A stretch of 64,000 nt of DNA from Sphingobacterium composti (lineage in GTDB: Bacteria; Bacteroidota; Bacteroidia; Sphingobacteriales; Sphingobacteriaceae): the NCBI RefSeq assembly GCF_009829075.1, contig NZ_WUQZ01000003.1, positions 62,001 through 126,000 on the forward strand. The letters are read 5' to 3'. The notes under the pieces were generated by a model. The model saw nothing but the letters and a program-made list of their open reading frames with translations. It ran no database searches and was not told where the DNA came from. Positions 16,864-26,450 of the stretch are shown here, piece after piece. Within the stretch, counting starts at the first letter, position 1; every line of letters begins with the position of its first letter. A program made the position numbers and the translations under genes.

Positions 16864-18603
16864 ATGAAAGAGTTTTTATATGCCAAATGGATACAACAGC
16901 TCATTGTTGTATTGCACTTGGTAGCACTTATAGCACTAATAGCAGATTACGGTTTTATACTCAACCAAACCTTACAATTAAGTATCATTTCTTTGTATCT
17001 GTTTGTATTGATTATTGGTGTTTTTTATACTGTTTTGAAATACCTATATCATCGAAAAGAATTCATATTAAGTGTTTTTGTTTTTGATGCATTGAGTATT
17101 CTGTTTGTACTTTATTGTTTGTACAGACAACTATCAACAGATGGATTGTCAGAGATAACTCATTGGATAAGATGGGCCGTGATCTTAAAATTGGTAAGGG
17201 AATTTACCCGTCCACGAGTAAGTTATAAGCGTTCTTTACTCAATCCTGCCCAATTATTCATTATCAGTTTTATAGGACTGATTGTAATTGGTGCTTTACT
17301 ATTAATGCTTCCTAAGGCAACTTATGAAGGGATAAGCTTTGTAGATGCCTTGTTTACTTCCACCAGTGCAGTGTGCGTAACGGGATTAATAGTGGTAGAT
17401 ACGAGTAGTTATTTCACGACCTTTGGACAAACCTTAATCATGATGTTGATCCAAACTGGTGGTTTAGGTATCCTTACATTTGCCAGTTACTTCAGTTATT
17501 TCTTCAAAGGCGGATCTACTTACGAAAACCAATTGGCGTTGAGTGATATGACCAATTCAGAGAAAATTGGCGAGGTATTTACAACAGTTAAAAGGATTTT
17601 GACTATTACTTTTTTGATAGAATTTATCGGAGCAATACTCATTTTCCTTAATCTAGATAAAGCTTTGATTCCATCCTTTTCAGAGAGAGTATATTTTTCC
17701 GTTTTTCATTCTATATCGGCTTTCTGCAATGCTGGTTTTTCGACCTTACCAAATGGCATGATGGAAGCAAGTTATGTCTATAATTATCATTTGCAATTTA
17801 TCATTGTCATCATTTTCGTATTCGGAGGTTTAGGATTTCCGATTGTTATTAATTCCGTACGGTACATTAAACATTTGATAGCAAGGTACATTCTTTGGTT
17901 TGTAGAAAAAAAGAACAATTACCGTCCTTGGATTTTGACATTGAGTAATAAGATAAATCTATTAACCACTTCCATATTAATTGTTTTAGGAACGCTCATT
18001 ATCTATATCAAGGAGTATTACAATGTTTTGGGTAATCACAAAGGGGTTGGAAAAATTGTCACGGCATTGTTCACAGCCACTACGCCAAGAACGGCAGGTT
18101 TTAATTCCATTGACTTTAGCCAGATGCACTTTTCATCTATCATCATTATCATTTTCTTAATGTGGGTAGGCGCTTCTCCTGCTTCAACCGGTGGTGGTAT
18201 TAAAACAAGTACATTTGCGATTGCCACCTTAAATTATTTGAGTTTGGCAAAAGGTAAACGTAAAATTGAAATTTTTCGACGGGAAGTGGCAGACATTTCC
18301 GTACGGAGGGCTTTTGCTGTGATGAGTTTATCGTTATTGGTAATAGGAATAAGTGTTTATCTGATCTGTCATTATGACAAGCATATCCCTCTATTAGATA
18401 TTGCCTTTGAGAGTTTTTCCGCTTATAGCACTGTGGGGCTTAGTTTAGGGATAACCGGAGATTTGAGTAGTGAAAGTAAAATGGTTCTTGTTGGAACTAT
18501 GTTTATTGGTAGGGTGAGTATGTTAACTATTCTGATTGCCTTTTTTAAGAAGGTGAAGCAGGGTAATTATCATTATCCATCAGATGAAATATTAATCAAC
18601 TAA
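16864..18603 (+). CDS. trkH: TrkH/KtrB-family potassium transporter membrane subunit
   Basis: This 579-residue inner-membrane protein carries the four pore-loop repeats of the Trk/Ktr/HKT family: TSAVCVTGLIV, SAFCNAGFST, TTPRTAGFNS and YSTVGLSLG. It has an extra N-terminal hydrophobic region of about 130 residues before the first pore domain. It mediates potassium uptake coupled to Na+ or H+ in a complex with the RCK protein encoded 12 bp downstream. It starts 16 bp after nhaA, so the three form an operon linking K+ uptake to Na+ export. Confidence 0.93.
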   Translation: MKEFLYAKWIQQLIVVLHLVALIALIADYGFILNQTLQLSIISLYLFVLIIGVFYTVLKYLYHRKEFILSVFVFDALSILFVLYCLYRQLSTDGLSEITHWIRWAVILKLVREFTRPRVSYKRSLLNPAQLFIISFIGLIVIGALLLMLPKATYEGISFVDALFTSTSAVCVTGLIVVDTSSYFTTFGQTLIMMLIQTGGLGILTFASYFSYFFKGGSTYENQLALSDMTNSEKIGEVFTTVKRILTITFLIEFIGAILIFLNLDKALIPSFSERVYFSVFHSISAFCNAGFSTLPNGMMEASYVYNYHLQFIIVIIFVFGGLGFPIVINSVRYIKHLIARYILWFVEKKNNYRPWILTLSNKINLLTTSILIVLGTLIIYIKEYYNVLGNHKGVGKIVTALFTATTPRTAGFNSIDFSQMHFSSIIIIIFLMWVGASPASTGGGIKTSTFAIATLNYLSLAKGKRKIEIFRREVADISVRRAFAVMSLSLLVIGISVYLICHYDKHIPLLDIAFESFSAYSTVGLSLGITGDLSSESKMVLVGTMFIGRVSMLTILIAFFKKVKQGNYHYPSDEILIN

Positions 18604-18615
18604 AAGAAAATTGAA

Positions 18616-19308
18616 ATGAAATTTATAATTATAGGATTGGGAAATTTTGGTGGCTCATTGGCAGAAAAATTAACCCAACAAGGAAATGAGGTAATTGGGG
18701 TAGATTCACGTGATGAAAAAGTAGTGGCACTAAAGGACAAGCTGTCTCATACTATCTGTATGAACGCGACTGAACAGTCTGCTATTACACACCTTCCATT
18801 AAAGAACACCGATGTAGTGATGGTTTGTATTGGTGAAGACGAAGGAGCAAATATCATGGTTACTGCTCATTTTAAAAATTTAGGCGTAAAACGTTTGATC
18901 AGTCGTGCCATTAATCCACTTCACGAAAGTGTTCTGCAAGCTATAGGCGTAAACGAAATTGTGCGTCCGGAAGAAGAAACGGCTGAAAGATGGGCTAAAA
19001 AACTATGTTTAAAAGGAGTTATAGACTCTTTTGAGTTGAACAAGAATTTTAGTATCGTAGAGATTGTTGTGCCTGAAAAATATGTTGGTAAAACGATTGA
19101 GGAAGTTAAATTTAGAGAGTATCACAATGTTTTGATTTTGACAATCATTCGTGATATGCCAGAAAAAAGCTTTTTGGGCAGAAGCAAAATTGTGTCAAAT
19201 GTACAAGGAATTCCAGAACCAACAACGATGTTGCAGAAAGAAGATATTATCGTTATTTATGGAGCCAATGAAGATCTGCAAAAGTTTGCAAAATCAAGAA
19301 TGGAATAG
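18616..19308 (+). CDS. trkA: TrkA/KtrA-family potassium uptake regulatory protein
   Basis: This 230-residue cytosolic protein has one RCK_N domain (IIGLGNFGGSLAEKLTQQG, acidic residue in VIGVDSRD near 31) and one RCK_C domain (about 145-225). It is the single-unit KtrA-like form, not the doubled E. coli TrkA. It binds nucleotides and gates the membrane subunit encoded just upstream. It ends 3 bp before the convergent regulator gene. The name TrkA is used in the broad family sense. Confidence 0.92.
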   Translation: MKFIIIGLGNFGGSLAEKLTQQGNEVIGVDSRDEKVVALKDKLSHTICMNATEQSAITHLPLKNTDVVMVCIGEDEGANIMVTAHFKNLGVKRLISRAINPLHESVLQAIGVNEIVRPEEETAERWAKKLCLKGVIDSFELNKNFSIVEIVVPEKYVGKTIEEVKFREYHNVLILTIIRDMPEKSFLGRSKIVSNVQGIPEPTTMLQKEDIIVIYGANEDLQKFAKSRME

Positions 19309-19311
19309 TAT

Positions 19312-20649
19312 CTAATGAATTTTATATTGCTCCAGTTTTCTGTATAGCGTAGCAATCCCGATCTCTAAAAGACGTGCAGCTTCCGCTTTGTTACCGTCCG
19401 TATGATTTAGGATTTTCTGAATATGTAATTTTTCAGCACTTGCCATAGAAAATGCGGACAATTGTTGATTATTGGATTTAGCATATTGTAGATCTAAAGG
19501 CAAAGTATCCAAATCAAGAACATCGGAATCTGCCAGAATTACACTTCTTTCAATTACGTTTTTCAATTCACGGATGTTCCCTTTCCAAGCATTGTTTTCC
19601 AATGCGGCAATGTATTCGTCTGTTAACGTTAATGGTTTTCTATTAGATTTTAGAGCAAATATTCCAGCATAATAGTCGGCCAATAATTTGATGTCTTTCG
19701 GACGTTCTCTCAATGATGGTAGATGAATTCTAAAAACGGAAAGTCGATAAAAGAGATCGCTTCTAAAATGTCCTTTCTCTATTTCCTCTTCCAGATTACG
19801 ATTGGTAGCCGCAATGATACGTACATTGACTTTAATGGGTTTTGCATCACCAACACGAAGTAATTCTCCAGTTTCGAGTACACGCAAAATCTTAGCTTGG
19901 AGATCTAGTGCCATTTCTCCGATTTCATCCAGAAAAATAGTACCGTTGTGAGCTTCCTCAAAAAGCCCTTTCTGGTCTTTTGAAGCTCCTGTAAAAGCAC
20001 CTGCTTTGTGTCCGAACAATTCGTTTTCTAAAAGATCTTTACTAAATGCTGAACAGTTGATGGCTACAAAGTTGTGGTTAACCCGTTGACTTCCCTGATG
20101 GATCGCTTGTGCAAAGACTTCCTTACCTGTGCCTGTTTCTCCTGTCAATAAAACAGTCGTGTCTGTGCCAGCCACTTTTCGGGTCAGCTCAATAGCTTTG
20201 ATTATAGGCTTAGATGTACCAATGATCTTTTCGAATGAATGTTTTTCGCCTAATTGTTTTTCTAATTTTTGAACTCTCTTGTTTAAAGTAACCTTTTCAC
20301 TAGCCTTATATAGAAGCGGAATGATTTTATTATTATCATCTCCCTTCGTAATATAGTCGAAAGCACCGTTCTTTATCGCCTGTACACCATCAGGAATATT
20401 ACCATAAGCGGTCAGTAAAACAACTTCTACCGTAGGGTATTTTTCTTTGATCACTTTTGCAGTATCTACACCACTTCCATCCGGAAGTTTTACATCGCAT
20501 ATCACCACATCTATTTCTTCCACTTCTAATCGTTGTAATCCCGATTTTATGGAAGATGCTTGAAAAACCTCAAAACCTTCAAAACCTATAATCTTTGAAA
20601 GAAGATTTCTCAATTTTTCTTCGTCGTCTATTATCAATACTTTTACCAC
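19312..20649 (-). CDS. Sigma-54-dependent NtrC-family response regulator
   Basis: This 445-residue regulator has a receiver domain (phospho-Asp in VVICDVKLPDGSG near residue 53). Next is a sigma-54 AAA+ domain with Walker A GETGTGKEVFAQAI, the sigma-contact loop GAFTGA and Walker B GTIFLDEIGEM. A Fis-type helix-turn-helix ends it (NKAEAARLLEIGIATLYRKL). The start is GTG. It likely takes phosphate from the histidine kinase at 5.1-6.9 kb and activates kdp and possibly nhaA-trkHA. That replaces the OmpR-type KdpE with an enhancer-binding protein. The partnership is inferred from co-location; the tandem dyads at 15309-15344 are candidate sites. Confidence 0.92.
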   Translation of the reverse strand: MVKVLIIDDEEKLRNLLSKIIGFEGFEVFQASSIKSGLQRLEVEEIDVVICDVKLPDGSGVDTAKVIKEKYPTVEVVLLTAYGNIPDGVQAIKNGAFDYITKGDDNNKIIPLLYKASEKVTLNKRVQKLEKQLGEKHSFEKIIGTSKPIIKAIELTRKVAGTDTTVLLTGETGTGKEVFAQAIHQGSQRVNHNFVAINCSAFSKDLLENELFGHKAGAFTGASKDQKGLFEEAHNGTIFLDEIGEMALDLQAKILRVLETGELLRVGDAKPIKVNVRIIAATNRNLEEEIEKGHFRSDLFYRLSVFRIHLPSLRERPKDIKLLADYYAGIFALKSNRKPLTLTDEYIAALENNAWKGNIRELKNVIERSVILADSDVLDLDTLPLDLQYAKSNNQQLSAFSMASAEKLHIQKILNHTDGNKAEAARLLEIGIATLYRKLEQYKIH

Positions 20650-20789
20650 TTTATAGCTAAATTACAAACAACAAATTTACTAAATATTATGTCTGTTTTG
20701 ATTATTCTACCACGAAACGGATAAAGAAAACATTTCCCAACTTGTGCTTAAACAAGAACATCTTTTCCGGTGCGTATTGGAATATACCT

Positions 20790-22784
20790 TTATTGTATCA
20801 AATGTTGCAAATTGGGGTCATTCTTAATCCGATCCATTTCACTTTCAACAATATAAACAATATCTGATTTTATACGTTTATAATTGCTTTCAATTTCCTG
20901 TTTCATATTGTCTGCACCGCTTTCATTAACAAAAGATAAAATTTGAGGTATCTTCTGATACGCTTTGGTTTCGGCAGTAACCTTTTCGTTATCCACTACA
21001 ATTTCAGCGTGAAAAATCTTCTGTTCGATACGCTCATCGAAGTTATCCGATACCGAACCTACAAACATTCCTTGCGTTAAGGTGGAGATTTTGGAAGCCG
21101 GAATAAGGCTGTCTAATTGCGTAGAAATAGAAGTTGATTTATCATTACGATTTATCGTCATACTTTGACGTTTCTGTAATACTTTTCCAAAACGCTCTGA
21201 CAGGCTCTTTGCCGTTTCGCCTACAACCTGCCCGCTGAAAACATTACCTACGGTATTCTGAATAACTTTACTCTCTTTGTCACCGTAATCCCTTGTTAAT
21301 TGCGAAAAGTCCTGAAAGCCCAAGCATACAGCCACCTTATTACTTCTCGCTGTTGCAATAAGGTTATCCAATCCCCTAAAATAAATTGTGGGCAACTCAT
21401 CTATGATAACCGAACTCTTTAATTATCCTTTCTTGTTAATGAGTTTGACAATTCGGGAGTTGTATAAGCCCAAAGCTGCGGAGTAGATATTTTGGCGGTC
21501 GGGATTGTTGCCTACGCATAAAATCTTGGGCTCTTTCGGGTTGTTGATGTCTAATGAAAAATCATCGCCCGTCATAACCCAATACAATTGCGGGCTAATC
21601 ATTCTTGACAATGGAATTTTAGCCGATGCTATCTGTCCCTGCAACTGGTCTTGTGCACCGCCTTGCCAAGCATCCATAAAGGGCGACAAATAATTTTCCA
21701 AATCGGGGTATGATGTTAAAATCGTGAATACGTCCGAATACTTTTTATTCAGCAATTCTATGGCGTGTGGGAATGTGCAATATTTACCGTCCTCATAGAT
21801 TTTTAGATACCAAATAATGGCGGCTAACAGGATAATCGGGCTTTCTACGAAAAAATCTCCTTGCTTCTGTATCCACGATCTGTTAAGGTTCAACATTATT
21901 GTATATCCCGCTTCGTAAGCATCGGATATGTCCGTCATAAAGTCGGGGTTCAATGGATTGCAACGGTGGCTCTTGCGTGGGTCATCAAAGTTTATAACAT
22001 AGAATTTCGGCTGTACCTTGTACTTATCCCTGTTCTTCAATAGATGATTGTAAGCAATGGTTGAAAGGTCATCGAATTTGAAATCATATATGTACATCGA
22101 AAAGCCTTTTTCGATTTGTTGCTTGATATAGTTGTTCACTATGGCATACGATTTTCCTGAACCCGGAGTACCTAACACAATGGTTGCCCTAAATGGATTG
22201 ACGATATTTATCCAGCCGTCATTCCATTTGTTCTTGTAATAAAACTTTGTTGGAAGATTGACGGAATATTCATTTTGCATCAGCCTTGTTTCCTGCTGGA
22301 AACTTTCATTTTCGTTGTTGAAAACATCATCCATCAGGTTGGTACGAAGCAAACGGCTCATCAACACTCCGGCTAACATCAGAGCTACATAACCTAAACC
22401 TGTGGTAAGGATATAAAGGAAGGTAGCGGTAACTAATGACAATATTAATAAAGGTGTATTCAGAAAAAACAGCACAAAGCCAATGCCCAAAGCCACGTAA
22501 ATTTTAGACCAGGTTATTTTCTCGTTTTTTACACCTTTAGTCCCCAAACAGCTTAATGCCAACCATACCAAAGCAAATACTTTGGTATATAAGGTATGTG
22601 AGAACAAACCTGCCGTTCGCTGAAAATTTCCCATTATTTTATTGATTACTTCTAATGTCCAGCCACGCTCCATAAAGAAACCGTAGCAGAACCAATAAAG
22701 ATGCATCAGTACCAAAAGGATACTCACTGCCCGCATAAAAGCCATTATTTTGGCTAAGCCTCTTAAATCGTCTTCTCCCTGCAT
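20790..22784 (-). pseudogene. VirD4/TraG-type conjugative coupling protein (MobC-like), nonsense codon
   Basis: The full frame would give about 664 residues. It has N-terminal membrane helices, Walker A TIVLGTPGSGKSYAIV and Walker B in VIIDELPTIYF. An in-frame TAA at 21423-21425 follows LINKKG. The reading continues directly as LKSSVIIDELPTIYF, so CAA (Gln) to TAA is the likely change. The stop separates Walker A from Walker B, so the product cannot work unless read through. It resembles the intact 656-residue homologue at 59694-61664. No relaxase or other tra gene is nearby, so this is a relic of a mobile element. A MobA/MobB partner is missing upstream. Confidence 0.85.
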
Positions 22785-22997
22785 TATTATTCAGTTTTAA
22801 TGTTCGGGCGTGAATTTAAAAGCTCTAAAGAGTGGCTATAAGAATGTGGCACTCAATGGCGTTGTGTGGCGGTATTTGGCGTTAAGCGGGTTTTATCAGG
22901 TTCAGTTTTGCAACAATTTTTTATTAAATTTATACTCTTGAAAATCATCTTGGATTATCTCATCCATTAGGATGCTCGACAATAAAGAAGGATTGAT

Positions 22998-23207
22998 ATG
23001 AACTGGAATAATCCTGATGCTTATCCGGGAGAAAGTGAAGACGAATATATAGCTCGGAAAAACGGGGAAAGTCAATCTGCCACAGGACTAATGTTTGTGG
23101 TCAGTAAGGTGTTTATTTTCGTCTTAAAAATTTTTGCTGTATTCGGAGTGTTCCTTTATACCGGAAATGATTTAGATCATCTATATGTGGGTATTTCGGA
23201 GGGATAG
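22998..23207 (+). CDS. Small hypothetical protein with one membrane helix
   Basis: This 69-residue product has an acidic N-terminus (NNPDAYPGESEDEYIARKNG) and one hydrophobic helix (TGLMFVVSKVFIFVLKIFAV). I do not recognise a family. It lies between the mobC relic and an IS630 fragment and runs opposite to both. Residue composition is protein-like, but there is no operon context to support translation. It may be another piece of the mobile-element relic. Confidence 0.4.
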   Translation: MNWNNPDAYPGESEDEYIARKNGESQSATGLMFVVSKVFIFVLKIFAVFGVFLYTGNDLDHLYVGISEG

Positions 23208-23243
23208 GCTCTTCTTCAATTTTGGTGAAAGTATGATAATTAA

Positions 23244-23711
23244 TTACACTTTATAAACTAAACCTTTTTTCTTTTCAAACACAATTCCAACCTTTTCGAG
23301 CAAGTTATAGACTTGTGCCTTTTGATAGGTTAAGCCATATTCTTTATCAATCCATTGAGCCAAAAGAGGGCCTGTCCACTTTACAGATTGATATCCATGA
23401 TCCGAGGGGTTTTCATTTATGACCAAGTTTTTGATTCTTTCGAGTTGTTCGTTTGATAAATTACTCCGTCTACCGCGCCCTTTCTTATCTTTCAACCCTT
23501 CTACACCTTCTTTTTCAAATCTATGAACCCAATTTGTTATCTGCTTGAAGCTGATATTATGTAGTTCAGACAACCGTCTGCTCGAATATCCTAATGCAAC
23601 AAGATATACCATGTATAGCCTTATCCCAACGGTATAAGCATCATTTGTATTTAATAATTTCTTTATCTCTGTTGCGTCTGATCGCTGAATTTGTAGGACT
23701 GATTTTCTCAC
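23244..23711 (-). CDS. IS630-type transposase N-terminal (HTH) ORF, DDE part absent
   Basis: This 155-residue product has the paired helix-turn-helix region of IS630/Tc1-like transposases: YSSRRLSELHNISFKQITNW, then KDKKGRGRRSNLSNEQ, then GYQSVKWTGPLLAQWIDKEY and LTYQKAQVYNLLEKVGI. The start is GTG. The DDE catalytic domain that should follow is missing, either because the element uses a second frame that has been lost or because it is truncated. The next feature in that direction is unrelated. It can bind DNA at most. Confidence 0.7.
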   Translation of the reverse strand: MRKSVLQIQRSDATEIKKLLNTNDAYTVGIRLYMVYLVALGYSSRRLSELHNISFKQITNWVHRFEKEGVEGLKDKKGRGRRSNLSNEQLERIKNLVINENPSDHGYQSVKWTGPLLAQWIDKEYGLTYQKAQVYNLLEKVGIVFEKKKGLVYKV

Positions 23712-23780
23712 TGTAATTTATTTTTTCTAACCAACAAATATATAAATTATTATGTGTAATTTAATATTATACTATTAGTT

Positions 23781-24150
23781 ATGATTCCAGAATTTGTACT
23801 TCCTGCCAATTTACAGTTAAAAGCTGAAACAACGTACACCTCTCTAGGAGAGCTTTATATTAGTACGTACGCTTATCAAAAACACTCAACATGCCCTATT
23901 TGTGGCATGACGAGTAATAGGGTTCATAGTAGATATTTCCGAACTCTTTTAGACCTTCCTGTTTCCGGATATATTGTAAAAGTCAAACTCAGGGCTAGGA
24001 AGTATTTTTGTGATAATTCAGTCTGTCATCGAAAGGTTTTTACTGAACGCTTCGATTGTGAAATCAGACCATATTACTTGCAAAATCAGCATAATTCACC
24101 AAAATTGACGAAGAACCACTTTGTTCGGAATAATCATTATATTATTACAA
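23781..24150 (+). pseudogene. ISL3-family transposase, internally deleted
   Basis: The first about 100 residues match the zinc-binding N-terminus of ISL3 transposases: CPICGMTSNRVHSRYFRTLLDLPVSG, then KYFCDNSVCHRKVFTERF, with four zinc-type cysteines. After CEIRPYY the protein similarity ends. From about 24089 the DNA matches, with substitutions, the right end of another ISL3 remnant at 52561-52620 (shared core CAAAATTGACGA and GAACCAC). So the 5' part of the transposase is joined directly to the element's right end. The catalytic domain is gone. The leftover frame runs to 24185 and overlaps the next start. Confidence 0.75.
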
Positions 24151-24181
24151 CCATCAAATATAAATTTAATAATCATATTCT

Positions 24182-24586
24182 ATGAGAGCATATGTGGCTG
24201 TAAAATTTGATAAGAATCAAATGCATAATCCTGTTATTGAAATGGTGAAGGAAGTGCTTTTGCAACGGCAAATTGTTCCAATCGTCTTTATAGAACAGTA
24301 TCATTTTTCAATGTCTGAAGAACGTGAAATGATGAATAAGGCGATGGAAGAGATTGATAGGTGCGATCTATTGATAGCAGAAACATCTGTGAAAGGTATT
24401 GGTATCGGTATTGAAGCTGGTTATGCAAAAGGCAAAAACATTCCTGTCATTTATTTGCGTCATAAAGGTGCTTCACATTCTAGTACCTTGTCTGGTCTTA
24501 GCGATTACCAGATTATTTATTCAGATGAAAATGATTTATCGCTAAAGTTGAACTCAACCTTAGAATGTTTATTAGGTAAATTTTAG
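24182..24586 (+). CDS. Nucleoside 2-deoxyribosyltransferase-like protein
   Basis: This 134-residue protein resembles the nucleoside 2-deoxyribosyltransferase / deoxynucleotide hydrolase fold. It has MRAYVAVKFD at the N-terminus, IDRCDLLIAETSVKGIGIGI near residues 58-77 and the signature EAGYAKGKNIPVIYL just after. The glutamate of that signature is the usual nucleophile. It could cleave or transfer the glycosidic bond of a deoxynucleoside or act on a signalling nucleotide; the substrate cannot be told. Its ATG overlaps the TGA of the ISL3 leftover frame. It faces the MFS gene across 8 bp. Confidence 0.75.
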   Translation: MRAYVAVKFDKNQMHNPVIEMVKEVLLQRQIVPIVFIEQYHFSMSEEREMMNKAMEEIDRCDLLIAETSVKGIGIGIEAGYAKGKNIPVIYLRHKGASHSSTLSGLSDYQIIYSDENDLSLKLNSTLECLLGKF

Positions 24587-24594
24587 GCATAGAA

Positions 24595-25779
24595 TTAATC
24601 CGTCGTTTCTTTGAATATTTTCAATTTACTTGTCATCAAAAACATTAATAGACCGAAAAAAGCAAAAAGTCCATATGAATAGCGTAAGCTAAAGATTTCG
24701 GCGATATAACCAATTAATGGAGGTCCCATCAAAAAGCCAAGGTAACTTACACTTGAGACCATTGCTAAAGCTACGCCAGAAGGTACTTTTTTGTTTTGTC
24801 CAGCGAGGCTATATACTGTAGGTACATTGCATGCTACTCCTATACCGACTAGCATAAATGCAAATGTACAGAGCCAAAATTGGGGAAATAGTACCGATAG
24901 CATCATTCCTATAAACATAAGTATTCCACTAATTTGAAGTGTGTTTCTACGACCTAGTCTTGCGATCACAAAATCTCCGATAAATCTTCCCAAAGCCATC
25001 GTAACCATGAAAGAAGCATATCCAACTATGATTAAATTTTCTGGAGCGCCAACAATATCTTTAAAATAAACACCACTCCAGTCAAACATAGCTCCTTCTG
25101 TTGCCATGCTGAAAAATCCAATAATTCCTAATTGTAACAATGTACCCTCGGGCTTAGAGAAAAATGGTTTTTTCTCTTTAGCATCGGGTTTGCCTTGTAC
25201 CAAAAAACTTTGATTCATTAGAGTATTTATAATTATCAAGAATAATATTATGATGAAATGAGTTAACGTGTCAATTCCTATATTCATTGTTAAAAGACCT
25301 ATGAGGGCGCCTGTAAATCCGGCAATACTCCAAGCTCCATGAAATGAAGACATAATTGATTTTTGAAAGATTTTTTCCGCAGCTACTCCTTGTGTGTTGA
25401 CTGCTATATTGCACATATTTCCTACTACTCCAAATAAAAATAATATAGCAGCGAGTTGGTAAGCGTTGGTTGCCAAGCTTATTGTGCAGAGAATTATAGC
25501 ATAAATAATGGCTACAATGCGCAATACATGCGCGCTCCCGTATTTAGTGACCAGCCTCCCAGATATGGCCATTGTTAATAGTTGACCAATAGGTAACATT
25601 AATAATATGGTTCCTAGTTCAGCTTCCGTAAGTTGTAATTTTTCTTTAAGCGTAGGAATGCGGCTTGCCCAAGAAGAAAATGCTAATCCTTGACAGAAGA
25701 AAAATAATGAAACTGCGATACGTATTCTATTTTTACTGGGTGTAATTGATTCTCTGGCAGAGGAAGATATTTCTTTCAT
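24595..25779 (-). CDS. MFS transporter
   Basis: This 394-residue protein has about twelve membrane spans and belongs to the major facilitator superfamily. The loop after helix 2 reads SGRLVTKYGSAHVLR, and the matching loop in the second half is GDFVIARLGRRNTLQ. It resembles the YbjJ/FucP-like group, but the substrate is unknown. I chose the ATG at 25779; a TTG at 25800 lies inside TACCTTTG (25798-25805, minus strand), a good -7 box, so it is promoter rather than coding. The gene converges with the deoxyribosyltransferase-like gene. Confidence 0.88.
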   Translation of the reverse strand: MKEISSSARESITPSKNRIRIAVSLFFFCQGLAFSSWASRIPTLKEKLQLTEAELGTILLMLPIGQLLTMAISGRLVTKYGSAHVLRIVAIIYAIILCTISLATNAYQLAAILFLFGVVGNMCNIAVNTQGVAAEKIFQKSIMSSFHGAWSIAGFTGALIGLLTMNIGIDTLTHFIIILFLIIINTLMNQSFLVQGKPDAKEKKPFFSKPEGTLLQLGIIGFFSMATEGAMFDWSGVYFKDIVGAPENLIIVGYASFMVTMALGRFIGDFVIARLGRRNTLQISGILMFIGMMLSVLFPQFWLCTFAFMLVGIGVACNVPTVYSLAGQNKKVPSGVALAMVSSVSYLGFLMGPPLIGYIAEIFSLRYSYGLFAFFGLLMFLMTSKLKIFKETTD

Positions 25780-25987
25780 TGTAAAATATTTGCAGAGCAA
25801 AGGTACATATTCTAATTACTAATTTTGACTTGATGAATTATCTAGAATTAGATGTTGCTGATATTTTTCTTATAATTTTTCTGCATATTATGATAGGTGA
25901 ATTTTTATTAGAAAAAATTTTGTAAATTGATACAATAAAGATTTTTAATAAATTACATTGTTATAAATATAAATTATTACTTCAATT

Positions 25988-26320
25988 ATGGGAAAATTTG
26001 AGATAAAGAAGCGTTCAAATGGTGAATATCAATTTAATTTGAAAGCTGGCAATGGGCAAGTCATTCTAAGTAGTGAGGGGTATTCATCTAAAGCTAATTG
26101 CGTTAACGGTATAGAATCCGTAAAGAAAAATTCACAAATAGAAGATAGATTCGAACGAAAGGCGTCAGCTAATAATAAATACTTTTTCAACCTTAAGGCT
26201 TCAAATGGACAAACAATAGGCTCAAGTGAAATGTATGAGTCTGCCTCTGGAAGGGATAATGGGATTAAATCCGTGATGGAAAATGCTCCAGAAGCGTCTA
26301 TTGTAGATTTGGATGCATAG
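25988..26320 (+). CDS. YegP-like DUF1508 protein (two repeats)
   Basis: This 110-residue protein is a tandem repeat of about 50 residues. Each unit has the F-x-x-K(R) / Y-x-F-N-L-K-A-x-N-G-Q pattern (GEYQFNLKAGNGQVILSSEG and NKYFFNLKASNGQTIGSSEM), then a N-G-I-x-S-V end. This is the DUF1508/YegP family: small, possibly dimeric beta-alpha proteins of uncertain function. It is monocistronic, with a terminator at 26392-26420. Confidence 0.9.
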   Translation: MGKFEIKKRSNGEYQFNLKAGNGQVILSSEGYSSKANCVNGIESVKKNSQIEDRFERKASANNKYFFNLKASNGQTIGSSEMYESASGRDNGIKSVMENAPEASIVDLDA

Positions 26321-26391
26321 GAATAAAACAAATTGTTGGCATTAATATTGTATGATATTTAACGTTTTTAAAGAACTTAAATAATGAGAGT

Positions 26392-26420
26392 GAAGCTGTC
26401 CATAAGGGCAGCTTCTTTTT
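26392..26420 (+). terminator. Rho-independent terminator after the YegP-like gene
   Basis: GAAGCTGTCC pairs with GGGCAGCTTC around ATAA, followed by TTTTT. It lies 72 bp after the YegP-like stop and 31 bp before the next start. Confidence 0.8.
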
Positions 26421-26450
26421 GTTATATTTAGATATTAATTGTTTCGCTTT

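Noticed and set aside
25780..25800. TTG start giving seven more residues for the MFS protein
   Set aside because: The TTG is part of a TACCTTTG -7 box, and the ATG at 25779 gives the normal family start.
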